A DNA stretch of 5,735 bases. Source: Clostridia bacterium. GTDB lineage: Bacteria; Bacillota; Clostridia; Oscillospirales; CAG-272. Positions within the stretch are counted from its first letter, which is position 1; the number at the start of each line of letters is the position of its first letter. The translations under genes and the position numbers were made by a program. Below the pieces are notes generated by a model, which had not been told where the DNA came from, did no database searches, and was given only the letters and a program-made list of their open reading frames with translations. The stretch spans positions 1 through 5,735 of the forward strand of contig JAKSPW010000095.1 of NCBI GenBank assembly GCA_024404435.1, read 5' to 3'. Below, piece after piece: positions 1-4,588 of this stretch.

Positions 1-114
1 CGTTCCGCCGTCCTCGCCTCCGTGTCCGGCATCGATCACGATGGGTGATACGGCACCGACCGACGGCGCGAGAAGAAGCAAAAGCGTGACAAAAAGAGAA
101 ACGATTTTTTTCAA
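1..114 (-). CDS. N-acetylmuramoyl-L-alanine amidase (Amidase_3), CwlD-like, N-terminal fragment
   Basis: Only the first 38 codons are in the window; the gene continues past the left edge. The start is a TTG at 114-112, followed by Lys-Lys, a hydrophobic run (residues 4-16) and a small-residue stretch ending SVGA, which reads as a signal peptide. Mature sequence begins with IVIDAGHGGEDGGT (residues 25-38), the first zinc-binding motif of Amidase_3 enzymes; His31 would be the first Zn ligand. These enzymes cut the amide bond between muramic acid and the stem peptide. The GGxDGGT form and the sporulation genes nearby suggest CwlD, which removes peptides to prepare muramic-delta-lactam in spore cortex, but a vegetative amidase is not excluded. 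An in-frame stop at 166-168 and the absence of ATG or GTG after it force the TTG start; a GGAAAG lies 10 nt upstream. It follows the acetyltransferase by 57 bp with no terminator in its direction, so the two are probably co-transcribed. Confidence 0.82.
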   Translation of the reverse strand, partial: MKKIVSLFVTLLLLLAPSVGAVSPIVIDAGHGGEDGGT

Positions 115-171
115 AGAGTACCGACTTTCCGCCGAAAGGCTTTTTTCGATACTATGAAAAATGGCTTACCC

Positions 172-756
172 TTATTCCGCCTTTATGAAGAGATTCAAAA
201 AATCGTCTTTCGTGACGGCGCACGTGCCGACCGAGACGTAGTGCCCCTTGACGAACATCGAGTCCTTTGCGACTCCCTCGAAGGTCATCCCCACGCGCTC
301 CATGACGCGGCGGCTCTCGTCGTTCCCGACCATGAATTTTGCCTCTATCCTGTGAAGCCCGAGAACGGAGAAGCCGAAGCACATGATCCTGAGAAGAGCC
401 TCGGTTGCAAGGCCTCTGTGATGAAAGGCAGGATTCAGAACGTATCCGACCTCCGCCGAATTGTTCTTGTGGTCAAATTCCGTGAATCCGCAGGTGCCTA
501 TCATCTTGCCGTTCAGCGTCACAGCCCAGTCGTAAAACTCTCCGGCACGGTACTGACTCTGAATATAGGAGAGGTATCTTGCCGTGTATTTTTCGTTCAA
601 GTGAGGCTCCCAAAGGAGATACTTCGTGACCTCGGGGAGACGTGCGTACTCAAACATGTCGGAGGCGTCCGATCGGAGCATTCGTCTGAGAATGAGTCTT
701 TCGGTTTTAAGCACCGGCGGATCTCTGAAGATCCTGACGGTCGATTCTTTGTCCAT
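172..756 (-). CDS. GNAT family N-acetyltransferase, RimJ/RimL type
   Basis: A 194-residue cytoplasmic acetyltransferase expected to move an acetyl group from acetyl-CoA to an amine; the substrate cannot be read from sequence. It opens with the typical RimJ/RimL strand TERLILRRM (18-26). The acetyl-CoA pyrophosphate loop is HHRGLATEAL (112-121), preceded by the core strand AEVGYVLNP (101-109). The conserved NDESRRVMERVGM segment (145-157) is motif B. Length matches the family. An ATG 42 nt further upstream (796-798) is in frame but overlaps the -10 box of the promoter. The ATG at 756 has an AAGGAGG ribosome site 5 nt away, so it was chosen. RimJ/RimL relatives modify ribosomal protein N-termini, but many homologues have other small-molecule or protein targets. 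It probably heads a short operon with the downstream amidase; there is no obvious functional link to it. Confidence 0.93.
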   Translation of the reverse strand: MDKESTVRIFRDPPVLKTERLILRRMLRSDASDMFEYARLPEVTKYLLWEPHLNEKYTARYLSYIQSQYRAGEFYDWAVTLNGKMIGTCGFTEFDHKNNSAEVGYVLNPAFHHRGLATEALLRIMCFGFSVLGLHRIEAKFMVGNDESRRVMERVGMTFEGVAKDSMFVKGHYVSVGTCAVTKDDFLNLFIKAE

Positions 757-761
757 GGCAG

Positions 762-768
762 CCTCCTT
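762..768 (-). promoter_or_regulatory. Ribosome binding site deciding the acetyltransferase start
   Basis: The minus strand reads AAGGAGG here, a near-perfect anti-16S match, 5 nt before the ATG at 756. No such site precedes the in-frame ATG at 798, which would also lie at or upstream of the transcript start. Confidence 0.85.
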
Positions 769-786
769 CCTGTGAAATACAGTAAT

Positions 787-815
787 ATTATAACTCATTT
801 GCCGCCTCTTCGCAA
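787..815 (-). promoter_or_regulatory. SigA-type promoter for acetyltransferase-amidase unit
   Basis: On the minus strand a TTGCGA -35 (810-815, 4 of 6 to consensus) is followed after exactly 17 nt by a perfect TATAAT -10 (787-792). Transcription would begin near 780, giving a leader of about 24 nt before the ATG at 756. This reads as housekeeping vegetative control, in contrast to the sporulation genes nearby. Confidence 0.75.
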
Positions 816-844
816 GAAAAAAACGAATATTTACAATTAAAGTG

Positions 845-873
845 TTTACAAGAACTCAAAAATATGATAAAAC
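845..873 (+). promoter_or_regulatory. Possible promoter for the spoIIM-like/yesL-like unit
   Basis: TTTACA (845-850, 5 of 6 to the SigA -35) is followed after 17 nt by TAAAAC (868-873, 4 of 6 to the -10). The stretch is AT-rich, so chance matches are common. A second TTTACAA copy lies 15 bp upstream at 830-836. I looked for a SigE-type -35/-10 pair, which B. subtilis spoIIM would predict, and found no convincing one. The rest of 757-941 holds only this, the opposing promoter and the two ribosome sites. Confidence 0.3.
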
Positions 874-931
874 TATATACGGTGAGATTTTTTGCCGTCT
901 GTCCGAATATACTGTATCAAAACGACTGTCC

Positions 932-935
932 GGAG
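932..935 (+). promoter_or_regulatory. Ribosome binding site deciding the spoIIM-like start
   Basis: GGAG (within CGGAGAG) lies 6 nt before the ATG at 942. The upstream in-frame ATG at 864 has no purine-rich site in range, supporting the shorter 179-residue product. Confidence 0.65.
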
Positions 936-941
936 AGAAAA

Positions 942-1481
942 ATGGCAAAAAGACGTCTCGCCTTACCCGTGTGTGCCGCGGCATTTGCATTCGCGGCGGC
1001 GCTTTCCGCGCTGATATGCAGAATGATAATATCTGACGTGAAGGTCTCTCCGATCACGCCCGACCTCTCGTCCGTGTCGCCGTCCGACGTCCTCGGACTT
1101 GCGGCATCGGTTTCAAAAAGCTCCTGCATACAGCTCGGCATAATGTACCTCTCCTCTTTTTCGGTCTTTACGCTTCCGGCGTGTGCGCTTGTCATGTTTT
1201 TCAGAGGAGCCGCACTCGGATATACCGCGGGACTTGCCGTGTCGGGCAGACTTGTGACTGTAAACGAATCGGTGACGGTGTTCGGACTGTCCGTCGGTAC
1301 CGTACCGCTGGCACTCGGTATATACGCCTCGGTAAGCGTCGTCATGCTGATTTTTGCTTATGTGAGCACGGCGTATTCGGAAAACAGGGGACACGGGACC
1401 TTGAAATATACGACCCTTTTTCTCGTGCTGACGGGTATCTCGTCGGCGCTTGACGTTCTTCGTACCGTTTTGACATCATAG
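942..1481 (+). CDS. SpoIIM-like multipass membrane protein
   Basis: A 179-residue protein that is almost all membrane: hydrophobic segments at about 6-30, 62-86, 88-105, 118-143 and 155-176, with a short polar loop at 31-60. The third segment carries FFRGAALGYTAGLAVSG (86-102), the glycine-spaced pattern typical of the SpoIIM/DUF95 family (a Phe-x-x-Gly followed by Gly-aromatic-x-x-Gly). SpoIIM acts with SpoIID and SpoIIP in septal wall remodelling and engulfment, sitting in the mother-cell membrane. B. subtilis SpoIIM is about 35 residues longer. The start at 942 has GGAG at 932-935, 6 nt upstream; an earlier in-frame ATG at 864 lacks a ribosome site and would add a cysteine-containing leader ahead of the natural MAKRR start. 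The yesL-like gene follows 20 bp later. The family assignment rests on motif and topology recalled from SpoIIM proteins; a generic SpoIIM-superfamily protein without a sporulation role is the main alternative. Confidence 0.6.
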   Translation: MAKRRLALPVCAAAFAFAAALSALICRMIISDVKVSPITPDLSSVSPSDVLGLAASVSKSSCIQLGIMYLSSFSVFTLPACALVMFFRGAALGYTAGLAVSGRLVTVNESVTVFGLSVGTVPLALGIYASVSVVMLIFAYVSTAYSENRGHGTLKYTTLFLVLTGISSALDVLRTVLTS

Positions 1482-1501
1482 AATCACGAAAGGAAGTAAA
1501 A

Positions 1502-2470
1502 ATGGCAAAAAACGAGCCTGCAAAATTCAACATTTTCTCAAGAGCATTTAGGGACGGGAAGGGAGCCGTCGCGGAAGACCCGATCATGGACAAGCCCTCC
1601 TTCGGGAACTTTTTCAAGCTCTTCAAGAGAAAGTTCAACCAGATTGTTACGATGAATCTGTTCTTCGTCGCGGGGAATTTTCCGCTGCTCGCCCTCCTCG
1701 GCGTTATGGCAGGATTCTTTTCCACCGATTCGACAGCTCCCGTACATACGGTATTCGCGCAGTTCAACGGCGTGATGACGCATACGCAGAACGCGTTCGT
1801 CGCTGCCAATCTCGGCTCCATGTCGACGCAGACACAGATCAGAGTCATGTCGACCGGAGACTGGATTCTGATCGGCATCGCCTGCCTTGCCATCTTCACC
1901 TTCGGTCCCGTAATGACGGGCATGTCTTATATTTTCAGAAACATGGTGAAGGAAGATCCGATCTTCATAAAGCACGACTTCTTTTACGCTATCAAGCGAA
2001 ACCTCAAGCAGTCGATAATCTACGGCATCATCGACGTTGCCGTCATATTTTTCATTTTCTACGATATCGTCTTCTTCAACCTGAATTATTCGGCGGGTGC
2101 GCTCACGAGTCTGTTCTTCTTTGCGTCTCTCTGCCTTGCGGTCATCTACTTCTTCATGAGGATGTACGTCTACGTCATGATGGTGACCTTCGACCTGAGT
2201 ATCGGCAAGCTTCTCAAAAACGCACTGTATTTCAGCGTTCTCGGCATAAAGAGAAACAGCTGCTGCATCCTCGGCACGATCGTTATCATCGCGCTCAATC
2301 TGTTCCTCGTCAGAGTATTCCTGCCGATAGGACTGATGCTCCCGTTCGTCATCACCGTTTCTCTCCTCGTTTTCCTCTCGGTCTACTGTGCTTATCCCGT
2401 GATTTACAAATACATGATCGAGCCGTACTACGACAAGGACGGAAATCCGAAAAAAACAGAAGCTCAATAA
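1502..2470 (+). CDS. DUF624/YesL-type integral membrane protein
   Basis: A 322-residue protein with a basic cytoplasmic N-terminus (about 1-45) and roughly six membrane spans near 46-72, 120-142, 170-193, 198-220, 255-275 and 277-301. The segment FGPVMTGMSYIFRNMVK (134-150), then FFYAIKRNLKQS (160-171), is the signature of the YesL/DUF624 family: a Gly-Pro-x-x-x-Gly turn at the end of a span, then an Arg-Asn and a Lys-rich amphipathic stretch. The function of the family is not established; members are often next to carbohydrate ABC transporters, and no transporter is present here. The hydrophilic loop at about 75-118 between spans 1 and 2 is longer than I expect for YesL itself (about 210 residues), which partly explains the size. 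AAAGGAAGT ends 4 nt before the ATG. It lies 20 bp after the spoIIM-like gene and ends 1 nt before the shared terminator, so it closes a two-gene operon. Confidence 0.8.
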   Translation: MAKNEPAKFNIFSRAFRDGKGAVAEDPIMDKPSFGNFFKLFKRKFNQIVTMNLFFVAGNFPLLALLGVMAGFFSTDSTAPVHTVFAQFNGVMTHTQNAFVAANLGSMSTQTQIRVMSTGDWILIGIACLAIFTFGPVMTGMSYIFRNMVKEDPIFIKHDFFYAIKRNLKQSIIYGIIDVAVIFFIFYDIVFFNLNYSAGALTSLFFFASLCLAVIYFFMRMYVYVMMVTFDLSIGKLLKNALYFSVLGIKRNSCCILGTIVIIALNLFLVRVFLPIGLMLPFVITVSLLVFLSVYCAYPVIYKYMIEPYYDKDGNPKKTEAQ

Positions 2471-2471
2471 G

Positions 2472-2496
2472 AAAAGTCCCGCTCTGCGGGACTTTT
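2472..2496. terminator. Bidirectional intrinsic terminator shared by yesL-like gene and sigG
   Basis: A perfect 11-bp inverted repeat, AAAAGTCCCGC (2472-2482) and GCGGGACTTTT (2486-2496), encloses a 3-nt loop. The GC-rich core with A-runs on one arm and T-runs on the other makes a U-tailed hairpin in both directions. It starts 1 nt after the yesL-like stop at 2470, and the sigG stop codon (2495-2497, minus strand) overlaps its other arm. It is the only gap between the two convergent operons. Confidence 0.92.
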
Positions 2497-3268
2497 ACAT
2501 TTGCCGTCTCAGCCTCTCGAACGCGCCCTTTTCGAGCCTTGACACCTGAGCCTGAGAGATGCCGATCTCGGAGGCGATCTCAACTTGCGTTTTGCCGCCG
2601 AAATAGCGCATGTTGATAATTGACCGTTCTCTGTCGCTCAGGGTCTTCATGGCTTCCTTCAATGCTATATCCTCGAGCCACGTTTCGTCGGAGTTCTTTT
2701 CGTCACGGAGCTGATCCATGATATATATCGAGTCCCCGCCGTCGTTGAAGACGGGCTCGAAAAGCGAGACCGGCTCGCTGATCGCCTCAAGTGCCTGCCT
2801 TATCTCGGCGGAGCTTTCACCGAGATATTCCGCGATCTCGGGGACCGTCGGCTCGACGGAGTTCTTTAATGACAGCTCCTCCTTTGCCTGAAGGGCGCGA
2901 TAGGCGAGATCTCTGACCGACCTCGTCACGTGAACGGAATTGTTATCCCTGAGATACCGCCTTACCTCGCCGATGATCATCGGAACTGCATAAGTCGAAA
3001 ACTTGACGTCAAGCTCGGTATTGAAATTGTCAACTGCCTTGATGAGTCCTATGCAGCCGACCTGAAACAGATCGTCGGCGTTTTCGCGCCGTCCCGAAAA
3101 GCGCCCGATAATGCTGAGCACAAGCCGCAGGTTTCCGTCGATAAGTCTCGTTCTTGCCGTGCTGTCGCCTGTTTTTGCTCTTATGAGAAGCTCTTTCTTT
3201 TCGTCATCGGACAATGAAATAAGCTTTGAGGTGTTTACCCCGCAAATCTCGACCTTGTTATAATGCAT
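2495..3268 (-). CDS. sigG: RNA polymerase sporulation sigma factor SigG
   Basis: A 257-residue sigma-70 family protein; B. subtilis SigG has 260. It directs RNA polymerase to late forespore genes after engulfment. The N-terminus NKVEICGVNTSKL (4-16) is diagnostic of SigG. Region 2 spans about 37-109, with DDLFQVGCIGLIKAVDNF (65-82) as core binding region and KFSTYAVPMIIGEVRRYLRDN (89-109) as -10 melting and recognition. Region 3 follows at about 112-165, then SLFEPVFNDGGD (168-179), and region 4 at 205-255 ends in the helix-turn-helix TQVEIASEIGISQAQVSRLEK (227-247) for the -35 element. The ATG at 3268 is preceded by GAGG at 5 nt. Residue 44 is Asp where B. subtilis has Asn45. The gene lies 78 bp downstream of spoIVB on the same strand, has a SigF/SigG-like promoter of its own, and ends in the shared terminator. 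In B. subtilis sigG instead follows spoIIGA-sigE. Confidence 0.97.
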   Translation of the reverse strand: MHYNKVEICGVNTSKLISLSDDEKKELLIRAKTGDSTARTRLIDGNLRLVLSIIGRFSGRRENADDLFQVGCIGLIKAVDNFNTELDVKFSTYAVPMIIGEVRRYLRDNNSVHVTRSVRDLAYRALQAKEELSLKNSVEPTVPEIAEYLGESSAEIRQALEAISEPVSLFEPVFNDGGDSIYIMDQLRDEKNSDETWLEDIALKEAMKTLSDRERSIINMRYFGGKTQVEIASEIGISQAQVSRLEKGAFERLRRQM

Positions 3269-3298
3269 TGTGACCTCGTGTGGTTTCTTTGACGGTTA

Positions 3299-3329
3299 AA
3301 GTATTACCGCACGGGGCAATTTTTTATAC
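3299..3329 (-). promoter_or_regulatory. SigF/SigG-like promoter of sigG
   Basis: On the minus strand GTATA (3325-3329) fits the forespore -35 pattern G-C/T-A-T-A, and after 16 nt GGTAATACTT (3299-3308) fits the SigF -10 pattern GGnnAnAnT. Transcription would start near 3292, about 24 nt before the sigG ATG. sigG is SigF-driven and autoregulated in B. subtilis, so a forespore-type promoter is expected here. The consensus is quoted from memory. Confidence 0.55.
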
Positions 3330-3346
3330 AGATAGAGAATTTCCAC

Positions 3347-4366
3347 TTATTTCTGCTTTGCCGCGGACAGCATGTCCTCGATATAGATCCCGTAGCCTCT
3401 CGTCGGATCGTTAATCATGACGTGAGTGACGGCTCCCACGAGGAGTCCGTCCTGAATGACGGGGCTTCCGCTCATTCCCTGAACGATGCCTCCCGTGCGG
3501 GATATGAGTTCTTTGTCGGTGACCTCGAGCTCAAAGCTGCGAGAGGTCTCCTTGCCGGCAGTGTTCCGTATTTCGATATCATATTCGCGCGGACCTTCAC
3601 CGTCCGTCGTGCAGATGATCTTCGCTTTTCCCTCACGGATGTCGTTTTTCGAGCCGATGGGGCAGAGCTCCGTTTTCAGATCGCACGGCAGCCCGTTTAG
3701 TTTTCCGAACACGCCGCAGCCCGTGTTCTTGTCCACGCTTCCGTTCTCCTCTTCCGAAAAGGTCCCTCTGAGCTCACCCGGATCGCCCGGAACACCGGCT
3801 TTTACCCCCGAAATCTTCACTTCCGCGGCGGCACCGCTCTTAAGAGACACGAGCCTTCCGGTTTCGGAGTCGCAGACTCCGTGACCGAGTCCTGCGAATT
3901 CAAGATCTGCAGGATCGACGAAGGTCAGAGTCCCGATGCCTGCCGCGCTGTCTCTGAGCCACATTCCCGTGCGGAATCTGCCTTCCTTTTCCGAATAATA
4001 CGGCGTGACGCTTACCGTGTGCTCGCTCCCGCACCGCAGGTATTTCATGACGACCGGTGAACCCGAGCTTATCTGTGATATGAGATCGTCTGCAGCAGTG
4101 ACCCTGACTCCGTTTACCTCAGTTATCACGTCTCCCTTCACGAGCCCCGCATCGAGAGCGGGAAAGTGTTCTCCGTCGGGACCCTCTATTCCGTCGATCT
4201 TCACTATGACGAGGCCTTCCGTATACAGCCTGATACCGAACGGCACGCCGCCGGCATAGACACGGCTGTTCACTCCGACGTCCGTCAGCAGAGACGCGGC
4301 AGATGCCGAAACCGTCAGCATCACGCAGAGCGTCAGAACCGTTATATATCTGAAAACTATTTTCAT
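3347..4366 (-). CDS. spoIVB: SpoIVB forespore signalling serine protease (S55 peptidase)
   Basis: A 339-residue exported protease. In Bacillus it is made in the forespore, crosses into the intermembrane space, and cleaves SpoIVFA, so that SpoIVFB can process pro-SigK. Residues 5-22 form a hydrophobic signal segment followed by SASA. A PDZ domain covers about 40-120, including GLVKGDVITEVNG (74-86). The S55 domain follows: FRTGMWLRDSAAGIGTLTF (131-149), GLGHG with catalytic His162, VTD with Asp284, and GGIVQGMSGSPVI (292-304) with nucleophile Ser299; the Asp-Ser spacing of 15 equals that recalled for B. subtilis (363/378). HVMINDPTRGYGIYIEDML closes the domain. The ATG at 4366 was chosen over an in-frame GTG at 4405, which has no ribosome site and would put a charged leader before the signal segment; the site before 4366 (GGAAA) is itself weak. 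The N-terminal half is shorter than in B. subtilis (about 426 residues). No terminator separates it from sigG. Confidence 0.95.
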   Translation of the reverse strand: MKIVFRYITVLTLCVMLTVSASAASLLTDVGVNSRVYAGGVPFGIRLYTEGLVIVKIDGIEGPDGEHFPALDAGLVKGDVITEVNGVRVTAADDLISQISSGSPVVMKYLRCGSEHTVSVTPYYSEKEGRFRTGMWLRDSAAGIGTLTFVDPADLEFAGLGHGVCDSETGRLVSLKSGAAAEVKISGVKAGVPGDPGELRGTFSEEENGSVDKNTGCGVFGKLNGLPCDLKTELCPIGSKNDIREGKAKIICTTDGEGPREYDIEIRNTAGKETSRSFELEVTDKELISRTGGIVQGMSGSPVIQDGLLVGAVTHVMINDPTRGYGIYIEDMLSAAKQK

Positions 4367-4409
4367 GATTTCCGTCTTCTTTCCGAAACTTTGATTTTTT
4401 CTCACAGAC

Positions 4410-4439
4410 TCATTTTGCTCATCGAAGGAAGTTATATGC
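4410..4439 (-). promoter_or_regulatory. Possible SigG-like promoter of spoIVB
   Basis: On the minus strand GCATA (4435-4439) matches the forespore -35, and CAAAATGA (4410-4417), 17 nt further, partly matches the SigG -10 pattern CATnnTA. The leader would be about 37 nt. spoIVB is SigF/SigG-controlled in B. subtilis, which favours the reading, but the -10 match is poor. Confidence 0.35.
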
Positions 4440-4502
4440 GGGGTAAATTTTTATGGCGTTAGCATTTATTTGTCCGTGATGCCTTGTATAATGCTTATGC
4501 AC

Positions 4503-4531
4503 TTGACTATATCGAAAAATTATGCTAAACT
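4503..4531 (+). promoter_or_regulatory. SigA-like promoter with extended -10 for the SLH gene
   Basis: TTGACT (4503-4508, 5 of 6) is followed after 17 nt by TAAACT (4526-4531, 4 of 6) with an upstream TG in the extended -10 position (TGCTAAACT). Transcription would start near 4538, inside the direct repeat and just at the base of the hairpin, leaving a leader of about 50 nt. A lone TATAAT at 4487-4492 lacks a -35 at proper distance. Confidence 0.55.
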
Positions 4532-4532
4532 T

Positions 4533-4553
4533 AATACGAAAAAAATACGAAAA
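4533..4553 (+). repeat. Direct repeat AATACGAAAA x2 in the SLH leader
   Basis: AATACGAAAA occurs at 4533-4542 and again at 4544-4553, start-to-start 11 bp, about one helical turn. The repeats lie just downstream of the -10, where a bound regulator would block transcription, but the A-rich composition makes chance duplication possible. Confidence 0.6.
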
Positions 4554-4563
4554 GTATTTTTTT
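4539..4563 (+). other. AT-rich hairpin in the 5' leader of the SLH gene
   Basis: A perfect 10-bp inverted repeat, AAAAAAATAC (4539-4548) and GTATTTTTTT (4554-4563), encloses the loop GAAAA. The transcript would begin at or next to its base, so it could form a 5'-terminal stem that protects a surface-protein mRNA. The stem has one G-C pair and ends in a U-run, so it resembles a weak terminator or attenuator too, though too AU-rich to be a strong one. Confidence 0.55.
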
Positions 4564-4588
4564 GAACTAAATAACATGGAGGAAAAAC

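Noticed and set aside
125..146. Possible plus-strand terminator, CTTTC/GAAAG stem followed by TTTTTT
   Set aside because: The stem is 5 bp with a 2-nt gap before the T-run, and no plus-strand gene ends upstream of it; in the minus direction it lacks a U-tail.
757..798. Longer acetyltransferase beginning at the ATG at 798
   Set aside because: The ATG overlaps the zone just upstream of the TATAAT at 787-792, so it would lie outside the transcript, and it has no ribosome site; the ATG at 756 has AAGGAGG at 5 nt.
154..840. 228-codon open frame antisense to the acetyltransferase
   Set aside because: It covers a clear GNAT gene with its promoter on the opposite strand; it has no ribosome site and no recognisable domain.
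864..941. Longer spoIIM-like protein beginning at the ATG at 864
   Set aside because: No ribosome site precedes it and it sits in the candidate -10 region; the ATG at 942 has GGAG at 6 nt and gives a normal membrane-protein start.
1538..2467. 309-codon open frame antisense to the yesL-like gene
   Set aside because: Its product is an implausible run of charged residues and histidines with no domain; it is the mirror of a hydrophobic, TTC/ATC-rich membrane-protein gene.
4367..4405. GTG start at 4405 for spoIVB
   Set aside because: It adds 13 polar residues before the signal segment and lacks a ribosome site. The ATG at 4366 places the hydrophobic segment at the N-terminus.
4487..4492. TATAAT as an alternative -10 for the SLH gene
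   Set aside because: The sequence 16-18 nt upstream has no acceptable -35 and there is no correctly placed extended TG; the pair at 4503-4531 is better.
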